A DNA stretch of 64,000 nucleotides from Betaproteobacteria bacterium (GTDB lineage Bacteria; Pseudomonadota; Gammaproteobacteria; Burkholderiales; Rhodocyclaceae): positions 482,595-546,594 of the forward strand of contig VEPL01000025.1 of NCBI GenBank assembly GCA_012026885.1, written 5' to 3'. Shown in pieces: positions 31,034 to 42,338 of this stretch (positions within the stretch are counted from its first letter, which is position 1; every line of letters starts with the position of its first letter). The translations under genes were made by a program, and so were the position numbers. The notes under the pieces are model-generated. The model did not search any database. It had not been told where the DNA came from and saw only the letters and a program-made list of their open reading frames with translations.

Positions 31034-32998
31034 ATGTCGAATGAGTCCGTGCAGCTTATCTATCCGTCCGAAGAGGCCGTCAAGAATGCAGCGGTGTCAG
31101 GGATGGACGCCTACAAGGCGCTGTGCGCGGAAGCGGAGGCCGACTACGAAGGTTTCTGGGCCAAGCGCGCCCGCGAACTCGTGACCTGGAAGCAGCCGTT
31201 CACGCAAGTCCTGGACGAGTCTAACGCCCCCTTCTTCAAGTGGTTTGCCGACGGCAAGCTGAACGTCTCCTACAACTGCCTCGATCGCAACGTCGAAGCT
31301 GGTCTGGGCGACAAGGTCGCGATCATCTTCGAAGCCGACAACGGCGACGTTACCAAGGTCACCTACAAGGAACTCCTGGCCAAGGTCTGCAAGATGGCCA
31401 ACCTGCTCAAGTCCAAGGGTGTCAAGAAGGGCGACCGCGTCGTCATCTACCTGCCGATGACTATCGAGGGCATCGTCGCCATGCAGGCCTGCGCCCGCGT
31501 CGGCGCCATCCACTCCGTCGTCTTCGGCGGCTTCTCCGCCCAGTCGCTGCGCGATCGCATCAACGACGCCGGCGCCGTCATGCTGATCACCTCCGACGGC
31601 CAGTTCCGCGGCGGCAAGTCGATCCCGCTCAAGACCATTGCCGACGAAGCCTTCGGCATGGGCGGCTGCGAATCCTGCAAGAACGTCATCGTCTTCAAGC
31701 GTACCGGCGGTGACTGCAACATGGTCGCCGGCCGCGACGAGTGGCTCCACGACCTCCTCGCCGGCCAGCCGGAAACCTGCGAACCGGAATGGGTCGAGGC
31801 CGAGCACCCGCTGTTCCTGCTCTACACCTCGGGCTCGACCGGCAAGCCGAAGGGCGTCCAGCACTCCACTGGCGGCTACCTGCTGCACGCCATCCTGACC
31901 ATGAAGTGGACCTTCGACATCAAGCCGACCGACACCTTCTGGTGCACGGCCGACATCGGCTGGGTCACGGGCCACACCTACATCACCTACGGCCCGCTGG
32001 CCTGCGGCGCCACCGAAGTCGTCTTCGAAGGCGTGCCGACCTACCCGGATGCCGGCCGCTTCTGGAAGATGATCCAGGATCACAAGGTCAGTATCTTCTA
32101 CACTGCGCCGACCGCGATCCGCTCGCTGATCAAGGCTGCCGAGAACACCCCGGCGGTGCATCCGAAGAACTACAACCTGTCCTCGCTGCGTATCCTCGGT
32201 TCGGTTGGCGAGCCGATCAACCCGGCCGCCTGGCAGTGGTACTACGACAACGTCGGCGGCGGCAAGTGCCCGATCGTCGATACCTTCTGGCAGACCGAGA
32301 CCGGCGGCCACATGATCACCCCGCTGCCGGGCGCGACGCCGCTGGTGCCGGGTTCGTGCACGCTGCCCTTCCCGGGCATCCAGTTCGCCGTGGTCGACGA
32401 GACCGGTGCCGAAATGCCCTGGGGCAAGGGCGGCATCCTGGTCTGCAAGAAGCCGTGGCCGTCGATGATCCGCACCATCTGGGGCGATCCCGAGCGCTTC
32501 GTGAAGTCCTACTACCCGGAAGACTTCCAGGGCAAGCTCTACTTGGCGGGCGATGGCGCCATCCGTGATGCCAACACCGGCTACTTCACGATCACCGGCC
32601 GTATCGACGACGTGCTGAACGTTTCCGGCCACCGCATGGGCACGATGGAAATCGAGTCGGCGCTGGTCGCCAACCCGCTGGTTGCCGAAGCGGCCGTCGT
32701 CGGCCGTCCGGACGACCTGACCGGCGAAGCCATCGTCGCCTTCGTGGTGCTGAAGGGCCAGCGTCCGACCGAACCGGAAGCCGTCAAGAAGATGGTCAAG
32801 GAACTGTCCGACTGGGTCGGAAAGGAGATCGGCCCGATCGCCAAGCCGAAGGACATCCGTTTCGGCGACAACCTGCCCAAGACCCGCTCCGGCAAGATCA
32901 TGCGCCGCCTGCTGCGTGGCCTGGCCAAGGGCGAAGAGCTGACGCAGGACACCTCGACCCTCGAGAATCCGGCGATCCTCGAGCAGTTGAAGGGCTAA
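31034..32998 (+). CDS. acsA: Acetyl-CoA synthetase
   Basis: A 654-aa AMP-forming ligase that activates acetate to acetyl-CoA via acetyl-AMP. It has the P-loop-like AMP-binding motif [17 protein letters not shown], the [16 protein letters not shown] motif and the hinge region [20 protein letters not shown]. The C-terminal [14 protein letters not shown] contains the catalytic lysine that is acetylated in Acs proteins. AGAGGAGAAA precedes the ATG at 31034. Length is typical (about 650). A terminator follows, then a same-strand run ending in an acetate-type symporter, so acetate use is a theme of this region. Confidence 0.97.
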   Translation: MSNESVQLIYPSEEAVKNAAVSGMDAYKALCAEAEADYEGFWAKRARELVTWKQPFTQVLDESNAPFFKWFADGKLNVSYNCLDRNVEAGLGDKVAIIFEADNGDVTKVTYKELLAKVCKMANLLKSKGVKKGDRVVIYLPMTIEGIVAMQACARVGAIHSVVFGGFSAQSLRDRINDAGAVMLITSDGQFRGGKSIPLKTIADEAFGMGGCESCKNVIVFKRTGGDCNMVAGRDEWLHDLLAGQPETCEPEWVEAEHPLFLLYTSGSTGKPKGVQHSTGGYLLHAILTMKWTFDIKPTDTFWCTADIGWVTGHTYITYGPLACGATEVVFEGVPTYPDAGRFWKMIQDHKVSIFYTAPTAIRSLIKAAENTPAVHPKNYNLSSLRILGSVGEPINPAAWQWYYDNVGGGKCPIVDTFWQTETGGHMITPLPGATPLVPGSCTLPFPGIQFAVVDETGAEMPWGKGGILVCKKPWPSMIRTIWGDPERFVKSYYPEDFQGKLYLAGDGAIRDANTGYFTITGRIDDVLNVSGHRMGTMEIESALVANPLVAEAAVVGRPDDLTGEAIVAFVVLKGQRPTEPEAVKKMVKELSDWVGKEIGPIAKPKDIRFGDNLPKTRSGKIMRRLLRGLAKGEELTQDTSTLENPAILEQLKG

Positions 32999-33077
32999 GC
33001 TGTATCCGGGGCCGCCCGTGCGGTGGCTCCCGGCGGACTCCGGCATGGCCTGCGGGCCGGCCGGGGAACGCATCCGG

Positions 33078-33110
33078 CGGCCGGCACGTTGCGCGTGCCG
33101 GCCGTTTTTA
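33078..33110 (+). terminator. Intrinsic terminator after acsA
   Basis: A perfect 11-bp stem (33078-33088 with 33094-33104) with a 5-base loop, followed by TTTTTA. It separates acsA from the sensor/transport operon. Confidence 0.9.
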
Positions 33111-33129
33111 CTGATGGGGAGGGAAGGGA

Positions 33130-33321
33130 ATGAAGCGTTCCAATCCGATGCGGCAGCGCCTCGCTGCGCTCTGCCTGTTCGGCGTCCTGCTCCTCACCTA
33201 TCCGCTGCTCGGCCTGCCGGGCGGTGACTGGAACGGCCTTCCGGCCGTTTATCTCTACCTGTTCGGCGTCTGGGCCGGACTCATCCTGCTGGCCGCCATG
33301 GTCGCCGAGCGGCGGGCCTGA
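33130..33321 (+). CDS. 63-aa two-helix membrane protein
   Basis: A short protein with two hydrophobic segments (LAALCLFGVLLLTYPLLGLPG and AVYLYLFGVWAGLILLAAMV) and a basic N-terminus. Its stop lies 2 bases before the start of the SLC5-kinase gene, so it is translated just ahead of it. The pattern, with a short polar loop and the sequence LPAVYLYLFGVW, resembles the small partner subunits (for example DUF3311) that accompany SLC5 transporters. It may be an accessory subunit of the sensor's transporter-like domain. That is inference. Confidence 0.65.
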   Translation: MKRSNPMRQRLAALCLFGVLLLTYPLLGLPGGDWNGLPAVYLYLFGVWAGLILLAAMVAERRA

Positions 33322-33323
33322 CG

Positions 33324-36032
<2,709 letters not shown>

Positions 36033-36045
36033 CAAGGGAGACAAC

Positions 36046-36414
36046 ATGGCACACAAGATCCTGATCGTCGATGACGAACCGAATATCGTCATCTCGCTGG
36101 AATTCCTGATGAAGAAGGAGGGCTTCGAGGTCGCCGTCGCCGGCGATGGCGAGGATGCACTGGCCAAGGTCGCCGCCTTCGCTCCGGACCTCGTCCTGCT
36201 TGATGTGATGATGCCGAAGAAATCCGGCTTCGAGGTATGCGAGGCGCTGCGCGCCGATCCGGCCCGTGCCGGGCTGCGCATCGTCATGCTGACCGCCAAG
36301 GGACGCGATACCGAAGTCGCGAAGGGGCTCGCGCTGGGCGCCAACGCCTACGTTACCAAGCCGTTCTCGACCAAGGAACTGGTCGCCAAGGTCAAGGAAC
36401 TCCTGGCAGCCTGA
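36046..36414 (+). CDS. Stand-alone response-regulator receiver
   Basis: A 122-aa CheY-like receiver with no output domain. The acidic pocket is ILIVDDEPN, the phosphoacceptor is D53 in LVLLDVMMPKKSG, the switch Thr is in IVMLTAKG, and the Lys is in YVTKPFSTKEL. It is surely the partner of the kinase just upstream. CrbR of Vibrio has a DNA-binding LuxR-type output; this protein lacks one. It must act by protein contact, perhaps on the next membrane protein or another component of the run. A GGGAG precedes the ATG. Confidence 0.92.
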   Translation: MAHKILIVDDEPNIVISLEFLMKKEGFEVAVAGDGEDALAKVAAFAPDLVLLDVMMPKKSGFEVCEALRADPARAGLRIVMLTAKGRDTEVAKGLALGANAYVTKPFSTKELVAKVKELLAA

Positions 36415-36472
36415 ACCCGCGGCGGTTGCGGTCGACCTCCCGAAATCCCTCAAATCCCTTCGGATCGCTTTC

Positions 36473-38623
36473 ATGAAGGCCAAACACCGTCTCCTGCTCG
36501 CCGTCGTCGTGCTCGGGTTGCTGATGACCGGGCCGTTCGTCGTGACCTCGTTGCTCGTCTGGCTGGACATGCAGGATGCCGAGCGCGAGATGCTGACCAA
36601 GCTCCTGATTTCGCGCCTGCCGATCGGCACGATGATGACCCTCTTCGGTTTCATCCTCGGTGTCTTCGTCATCCACAGGCTGTTCAAGCAGTATGTCGAG
36701 GGCCTGCTGCGCATGTCGGAGACCTTGCGCCTGATGCTGGGTGCCAACCGCAATTTCCGCGTCACCCCGGATGGGCCGCCCGAAGTGCAGCAGCTCGCGC
36801 GCGCGGCCAACGACCTCGCGCAGCAGCGCGATGCGCTGATGGATGATGTCGACTCGCAGATCGCCGCCGCCAAGGCCTCGGTCGAGGAGGAAAAGAACCG
36901 CCTGGCGGCCCTGATGTCCGAGCTGGCGCAGGCGGTGGTCGTCTGCAATCTCGACGGGCGTATCCTGCTTTACAACAATCGCGCCCGCCTGCAGTTCCGG
37001 GCCCTGGCCACCGGCCCGACCTCGGTATCGGGCGGGGCCCTGATCGGGCTCGGCCGCTCCATCCACTCCATCCTCGAGAAGAGCCAGGTCCGCCATGCGC
37101 AGGAGGTGATCCGCCAGCGCCTCGCCGGCGGCAAGGCGGCGATGGCGAACTTCATCACGACGCTGCGCGGCGGCCAGCTGCTGCGCGTGCAGATGGTGCC
37201 GGTGCTCGCCGCAGACGGTGGTGAGGCGATGACCGGCTACGTGCTGACCATCGAGAACATCACGCGCAACATCGAGCAGGAGGCGCGCCGTGACCAGGTC
37301 CTGCACTCGCTGACCGAGGGCAGCCGGTCGGCGCTCGGCAACATCCGCGCGGCGGTGGCCAACCTGATCGATTACCCGGAAATGGAAGCCGAGTTGCGCG
37401 AGCGCTTCCTCAAGGTGGTCGGCGACGAGGTTGCGGCGATGAGCCAGCGGCTCGACCAGACGATGGCCGAGTTCTCGGACTCGATGAAGACGCGCTGGCC
37501 GCTTGAGGATATCCTCGGTATCGACATGATCGCCGCGGCGCAGCGCCGCATCGAGGACCGCCTCGGCCTGCCGACCAAGACCGAGGAACTCGACGATGCA
37601 TTGTGGATCAAGGCCGACAGCTTTTCGCTCGTCTTCGCGCTCCTCTATCTGGCCGGCAAGCTGGTCGACCACTATGAGCCGCGCGAGCTGCGCTTCCGCT
37701 TGTCTTCGGAGGGCAAGCTCGCCTACCTGGACCTGATCTGGGCGGGCCCGGCGATGTCGTCGGAAACCTTCTATACATGGGAAATGGAGTCGATGCAGGT
37801 AGCCGGCGAGACCACACCGATGACGCTGCGCGAGGTCATCGACCGCCACGCTGGCGAGATCTGGTACCAGCGCGAGAAGGCGGCCCATCGTGCCTATTTC
37901 CGTTTCGTCCTGCCGGTGGCGACGCCCGAGGTGGCGCCCGAGGACGAGCGCTCGCGCGGTAGCGGCCGGCCGGAGTACTACGACTTCGACCTGTTCGCGG
38001 CGCGCAACGAGTTCGTCGACCTCGACCGCAAGCTCAGCGAGCTCACCTATACCGTTTTCGATACCGAGACGACCGGCCTGGAACCGTCGAACGGCGACGA
38101 GATCATCCAGATCGGCGCCGCGCGCATCGTCAACAACCGCCAGCTGCGCCAGGAAATCTTCAACCAGCTGGTTGATCCCGAGCGTCCGCTGCGGCCGGAG
38201 TCCATACCGATTCACGGTATCAGCGAGGACATGGTGCGCGGCCAGCCGAATATCGACATCGTCCTGCCGGCCTTCCACGAGTTTTGCGAGGACACGGTGC
38301 TGATCGCCCACAACGCGGCCTTCGACATGCGCTTCCTGCAGCTCAAGGAGGAACGCACCGGCGTCCGTTTCACCCAGCCGGTGCTCGACACGCTGCTGCT
38401 CTCTGCGGTCGTGCACCCGAACCAGGAATCGCACAAGCTTGATGTCATCCTCGAGCGTCTCGGCATCGGCATCGCCAAGCGCCACAATGCCCTCGAGGAT
38501 GCTTTCGCGACCGGCGAGGTCTTCCTGAAGCTGGTACCGCTGCTCGAGGAGATGGGTATCGTCACCCTCCGCCAGGCGATCGAGGCCTCGGCGAAGACCC
38601 AATTCGCCCGCGTCAAGTACTGA
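36473..38623 (+). CDS. Membrane HAMP/PAS sensor with degenerate kinase core fused to a DEDDh exonuclease
   Basis: A 716-aa fusion. Residues about 5-30 and 48-70 are membrane helices, followed by a HAMP-like region (to about 125), a coiled linker and a PAS-like domain (about 145-255). Next is a segment laid out like a histidine kinase dimerisation helix (LHSLTEGSRSALGNIRAAVA), but the phosphoacceptor histidine context HELR is replaced by EGSRSAL. A DnaQ-type 3'-5' exonuclease follows from about residue 525. It keeps all DEDDh residues: D530 and E532 (VFDTETTG), D618 (HNAAFDMRF), H671 and D676 (RHNALEDA). It overlaps or nearly abuts its neighbours (2 bases before the DUF294 gene). A signal-controlled nuclease is suggested; the target is unknown. 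Confidence 0.88.
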   Translation: MKAKHRLLLAVVVLGLLMTGPFVVTSLLVWLDMQDAEREMLTKLLISRLPIGTMMTLFGFILGVFVIHRLFKQYVEGLLRMSETLRLMLGANRNFRVTPDGPPEVQQLARAANDLAQQRDALMDDVDSQIAAAKASVEEEKNRLAALMSELAQAVVVCNLDGRILLYNNRARLQFRALATGPTSVSGGALIGLGRSIHSILEKSQVRHAQEVIRQRLAGGKAAMANFITTLRGGQLLRVQMVPVLAADGGEAMTGYVLTIENITRNIEQEARRDQVLHSLTEGSRSALGNIRAAVANLIDYPEMEAELRERFLKVVGDEVAAMSQRLDQTMAEFSDSMKTRWPLEDILGIDMIAAAQRRIEDRLGLPTKTEELDDALWIKADSFSLVFALLYLAGKLVDHYEPRELRFRLSSEGKLAYLDLIWAGPAMSSETFYTWEMESMQVAGETTPMTLREVIDRHAGEIWYQREKAAHRAYFRFVLPVATPEVAPEDERSRGSGRPEYYDFDLFAARNEFVDLDRKLSELTYTVFDTETTGLEPSNGDEIIQIGAARIVNNRQLRQEIFNQLVDPERPLRPESIPIHGISEDMVRGQPNIDIVLPAFHEFCEDTVLIAHNAAFDMRFLQLKEERTGVRFTQPVLDTLLLSAVVHPNQESHKLDVILERLGIGIAKRHNALEDAFATGEVFLKLVPLLEEMGIVTLRQAIEASAKTQFARVKY

Positions 38624-38624
38624 C

Positions 38625-39683
38625 ATGCCCTGGTCGCTGGAGGGCATCCTGCCCTGTCGCCGCCGCCTCGAGCTCGAGGCGGCGCTGAACGGGCTGGGTG
38701 CAGTCGGCGAGGCCCCGGCACTGGCAGCCGGAATCCGCGGGTACCTCCTCGACGTGGCCGGGCGTGACCTCGGCGGGGCCCTGGCAACGCGCCTGATATC
38801 GGCCTTCAACGACCGCCTCGCCACACGCGTCGTCGAACTCACCGTGCGCCGCCACCGGCTGCCGGCGGTTGCCTGGTGCTGGCTGGCCTTCGGCTCGGAA
38901 GGGCGGCACGAGCAAACCTTCGTCAGTGACCAGGACAACGGCTTCGTCTTCGCGGCAGTCGACAAGCGCGAGGCCGATGCGCTGCGCGAACTGTTCGTCC
39001 CGTTCGCGCGCGACATCAACCAGCGCCTGGCCGAATGCGGTTTCCCGCTGTGCAGTGGTGACATCATGGCCGGCAATCCGGCCTGGTGCCTCTCTGTCGA
39101 CGAGTGGCGCGAGCGCTTCATCGAGTGGGTACGGCGCCCGGACCCGCAGGCACTGCTCAATGCCAGCATCTTCTTCGACCTGCGCCCGCTGTGCGGCGAT
39201 ACCGAACTCGGCGAGAACCTGCGCACCCTGTTGCTGGCACTGACCAGCGACGCGCCTGCCTTCCTCCACCTGATGGCGGCCAATGCCCTGCAAGCGCCGG
39301 CTCCGCTCAACTTCCGCGGTGACATCGTGGCTGACGGCGATGACCGGCACACCGTCGACCTCAAGAAGTTCGGCAGCCGCATTTTCGTCGATGCGGCCCG
39401 CATTTTTGCCCTAGCTGCCGGCGCCCGGGCCGTGAATACCTCGGCGCGGCTGCGCGCTGCGGGGCCGGCTGCCGGCATGAACGCCGCCGAAATCGACGCG
39501 ATCGACGCGGCATTCGGGCAACTCTTGCGTATCCGTGTCGCCGGCCAGCGGCGCTGGCCGGATGCGGCGGACCACGGGGTGCCGCTGGGCGAACTCGACG
39601 ATTTCGAGCGCGCTGTCCTGCGCGAGGCCTTGCGTCAGGCACGGCGCCTGCAGCAGCGTCTCAAGGTAAACTACGCACTTTAA
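38625..39683 (+). CDS. DUF294 nucleotidyltransferase-like protein
   Basis: A 352-aa protein. An N-terminal helical part is followed by the GlnD-like nucleotidyltransferase core WLAFGSEGRHEQTFVSDQDNG, with the GS and DxD-type residues kept (SDQD), and by CGFPLCSGDIMAGNPAWCLS. The C-terminal DUF294-type helical domain contains VDLKKFGSRIFVDAARIFAL. It closely resembles the C-terminal half of the next gene's product and is probably its paralogue, lacking the cNMP and CBS domains. It starts right after the exonuclease fusion's stop. No substrate to be uridylylated or adenylylated is known; PII-like or transport proteins are natural candidates. Confidence 0.85.
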   Translation: MPWSLEGILPCRRRLELEAALNGLGAVGEAPALAAGIRGYLLDVAGRDLGGALATRLISAFNDRLATRVVELTVRRHRLPAVAWCWLAFGSEGRHEQTFVSDQDNGFVFAAVDKREADALRELFVPFARDINQRLAECGFPLCSGDIMAGNPAWCLSVDEWRERFIEWVRRPDPQALLNASIFFDLRPLCGDTELGENLRTLLLALTSDAPAFLHLMAANALQAPAPLNFRGDIVADGDDRHTVDLKKFGSRIFVDAARIFALAAGARAVNTSARLRAAGPAAGMNAAEIDAIDAAFGQLLRIRVAGQRRWPDAADHGVPLGELDDFERAVLREALRQARRLQQRLKVNYAL

Positions 39684-39699
39684 TCTGCAAGAGACTCCC

Positions 39700-41655
39700 G
39701 TGAGCACCGAAAACCAGGTGGCCGTCGAGGCCGAGACCGCGCTGCGCGAGCAGGGCAGCCGCCGCATGGCGGGCAGCACCCAGGCCTTCCTGAAGCTGCA
39801 CGCACCGTTCGACAAGATGGCGCCGGAGGCGCTCCAGCTGTTCGCCGAAAAGGCACAGCTGTCCTTCTACCCTGAGGGCGCCCGCATCGTTACGCCGGAA
39901 TCCGGCCCCGTCCGCTTCTTCTACCTTATCGAGAGCGGCAAGGTTCAGGCGCGCCAGGCCGGCGAGGTCGCGGTCACCGAGTATTCGGTGCTCACTCTCA
40001 GCCCCGGCGAGAGCTTCCCGATCGGTGCCGTGACGGCGGGGCGGCCGTCGACCAACCTTTATCTGGCGCTCGAGGATACCTTCTGCTACCAGTTGCCGGC
40101 CGAAGACTTCCTGACACTGATGGCGACCAGCCGCGAGTTCAACCTCTTCTGTACGCGCTACATCGCCAGCCTGCTCAACCAGTCGCGCCAGCAACTGCAG
40201 CAACAGTTCGCGCAGCGGGCGAGCGAACAGCAAACACTCAATTCCCCGCTTTCCGGCATCGGTTCCCGCTCGCCGGTGACCGTCTCCCCAGACATCCCCG
40301 TTCGTCAGGCGCTCGAGACGATGTCGGCGGCCGGGGTCGGTTCGCTCGTCATCGCCGGTGAAGACCGCAAGCCGGTCGGCGTGTTCACCCGCTCCGACCT
40401 GCTCGACCGGGTGGTGCTGGCCGATCTGCCGCAAAGCGCGCCGATCAGCCAGGCGATGTCGCCGGCGCCCTTCATGCTCGAGGAGCAGGCGACCGCCTAC
40501 GATGCCATGCTCGCAATGGCGACCCACGGCATTCGCCACGTCCTCGTCACGGATGCCGAGGGCCGCTTGTCCGGCGTCGTGTCCGAGCGCGACCTGTTCG
40601 CCCTGCAGCGCGTCGGCCTCCGCCAGATCCGCCAGGCCATCGAGTCCGCACCAGATGTCGAATCCCTGCGCCAGTCGGCAAGCGATGTCCGCCAACTCGC
40701 CTTCAACATGCTGGCCCAGGGGGTCGGGGCCGGCCAGCTGACGCAATTCATTTCGGCGCTCAATGACGCGCTGACCAAGCGCATCCTCCAGCTCAACCTC
40801 GAGCGCCATCACTTCGACGGCATCGAATGGGCCTGGCTGGCCTTCGGTTCGGAAGGCCGCGACGAGCAGACCTTCAGCACCGACCAGGACAACGGCATCG
40901 TTTTCGCCGTACCCGAGGGGCAGGCAGCCGACGCCATCAAGGAGCGCTTTCTCGCCTTCGCCCTCGAGGTCAACAAGGATCTCGACCGCTGCGGCTTTCC
41001 GCTATGCAAGGGCAACATCATGGCGAGCAATCCGCAGTGGTGCCTGACGCTCGAACAGTGGAAGGAGCAGTTCACCCAGTGGATTCGCATGCCGCAGCCG
41101 GAGGCCCTGCTCAACGCGAGCATCTTCTTCGACTTCCGCTGCCTCTACGGCAAGGCCGAGCTGGCCGAGTCCATGCGCCGTCACCTGCTCGCGCAGACGG
41201 CCGCCAATGGCCTTTTCCTTCAGGCGATGGCGCGCAACGCCCTCGACGTCGAGCCGCCGCTCGGCAAGTTGCGCGACTTCCTGACCGACCTCGAACCCGG
41301 GCATCCGGGCAAGATCGACCTCAAGAAATACGGCATCCGCATTTTTGTCGATGTCGCCCGCATCTACGCGCTTGCCGCCGGTGTGCACAACACCAATTCG
41401 GTGCAACGCCTGCGCATCGCCGCACAGCGCCTGTCGATCCGCGAAGAGGAGATCAACGCCATCCTCGAGGGCCTCGATTTCATCCAGTTGCTGCGCCTGC
41501 GCCACCAGTATCTCGAGGGAGAGCCGGGGCGCCAAGGTGACAATCTCATCAATCCCGACGACCTGAACGAGTTGGATCGTCGCATCCTCAAGGAGTCGTT
41601 CCGCCAGGCCCGCAAGATCCAGAGCCGGCTCAAGCTCGACTACCAGGTGCACTGA
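39700..41655 (+). CDS. cNMP-binding/CBS-pair/DUF294 nucleotidyltransferase-like protein
   Basis: A 651-aa protein starting at GTG. Order: a cyclic-nucleotide-binding-like domain (about 30-160), a pair of CBS domains (about 185-305, with SPVTVSPDIPVRQALETMSA and VLVTDAEGRLSGVVSERDLF), and a nucleotidyltransferase-like core with WLAFGSEGRDEQTFSTDQDNG. The last part is a DUF294 helical domain with IDLKKYGIRIFVDVARIYAL. The layout suggests adenylate-state sensing coupled to a nucleotidyltransferase, a common neighbour of acetate or Na+ symporters. It begins 16 bases after its shorter paralogue and overlaps the next gene by one base (stop TGA at 41653-41655, ATG at 41655). Confidence 0.88.
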   Translation: MSTENQVAVEAETALREQGSRRMAGSTQAFLKLHAPFDKMAPEALQLFAEKAQLSFYPEGARIVTPESGPVRFFYLIESGKVQARQAGEVAVTEYSVLTLSPGESFPIGAVTAGRPSTNLYLALEDTFCYQLPAEDFLTLMATSREFNLFCTRYIASLLNQSRQQLQQQFAQRASEQQTLNSPLSGIGSRSPVTVSPDIPVRQALETMSAAGVGSLVIAGEDRKPVGVFTRSDLLDRVVLADLPQSAPISQAMSPAPFMLEEQATAYDAMLAMATHGIRHVLVTDAEGRLSGVVSERDLFALQRVGLRQIRQAIESAPDVESLRQSASDVRQLAFNMLAQGVGAGQLTQFISALNDALTKRILQLNLERHHFDGIEWAWLAFGSEGRDEQTFSTDQDNGIVFAVPEGQAADAIKERFLAFALEVNKDLDRCGFPLCKGNIMASNPQWCLTLEQWKEQFTQWIRMPQPEALLNASIFFDFRCLYGKAELAESMRRHLLAQTAANGLFLQAMARNALDVEPPLGKLRDFLTDLEPGHPGKIDLKKYGIRIFVDVARIYALAAGVHNTNSVQRLRIAAQRLSIREEEINAILEGLDFIQLLRLRHQYLEGEPGRQGDNLINPDDLNELDRRILKESFRQARKIQSRLKLDYQVH

Positions 41656-42329
41656 TGGTCGGCGGTCTGAAGCGCCTGTTGGGCCGCGGGGCGGCCAAAG
41701 GGCCTGCGGGCCTCGACGCGGGAGTTCGCGCGACTGTCGAGGCCTGGCGGGCGAGCCCGGCGCCGTCGCTCGACGATGCGCATTTCCTGACCCGCTATGT
41801 CCTCGTCGACGTCGCGACCGCCGGGCAGGGCGGCGACGCGGTACTGGCCGGCATCGTCGGGCTCGGGGTGCGCGCCGGCGCCATCCTGCCAGGCGATGCC
41901 TTCGCCTGCGACTTCGCCGGTGCCGAAAGCGACCCGGTTGCGGTCGACCGCAACCTGGCGGCCTTTTTGACCTATGCCGACAAGGCACCGCTGGTCACCT
42001 TCCACAGCCCCTTCGTGGCCGGCCATCTGCACAAGGTCTACAGCGAGCGCCTTGGCGTCGATTTCCAGCCGCGCTGGATCGACCTAGCCTGGCTGCTGCC
42101 GTCGCTATTCCCGGAAAAGGCGGCCAAGCCGGTGGCGCTCGACGACTGGCTGGAAATGCTCGGCATCGTCGGCAGTGCCGGCGGGCGCCGCGACACCATG
42201 ACCAACGCCCTCGTCCTCGGCCGCCTGTTCCAGATGCTGCTGGTCCGCGCCAACGACAAGGACGTGACGACGGCGCAGCAACTTGTCGAGGAATCGCAGG
42301 CGGCGACACGCCTGCGTCGCACCATCTAG
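41655..42329 (+). CDS. DnaQ-like protein with lost catalytic residues
   Basis: A 224-aa protein whose fold matches DEDDh exonucleases of the acetate-cluster type. Motif I reads VLVDVATAG (D52, with A54 where glutamate is needed). Motif II is FHSPFVAGHL where the family has HNAxFDxxFL. The last motif RRDTMTNALVLG lacks both the His and Asp of HNALEDA. It is therefore probably not a nuclease. It may bind or block a nucleic acid or the active exonuclease encoded three genes upstream. It follows the CBS/DUF294 gene with a one-base overlap and ends 9 bases before the symporter. Confidence 0.78.
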   Translation: MVGGLKRLLGRGAAKGPAGLDAGVRATVEAWRASPAPSLDDAHFLTRYVLVDVATAGQGGDAVLAGIVGLGVRAGAILPGDAFACDFAGAESDPVAVDRNLAAFLTYADKAPLVTFHSPFVAGHLHKVYSERLGVDFQPRWIDLAWLLPSLFPEKAAKPVALDDWLEMLGIVGSAGGRRDTMTNALVLGRLFQMLLVRANDKDVTTAQQLVEESQAATRLRRTI

Positions 42330-42338
42330 CGGACGACG

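Noticed and set aside
31097..33073. 658-codon minus-strand frame opposite acsA
   Set aside because: acsA is certain; the frame is a codon-bias mirror.
36473..38623. The fusion protein as a true epsilon subunit of DNA polymerase III
   Set aside because: Replicative epsilon is a ~240-aa soluble protein with a polymerase-binding tail. Here the nuclease is fused to membrane, HAMP and PAS parts in a signalling operon.
36392..39478. 1028-codon minus-strand frame opposite the exonuclease fusion and DUF294 genes
   Set aside because: It shadows two genes with recognisable catalytic motifs and shows no domain of its own.
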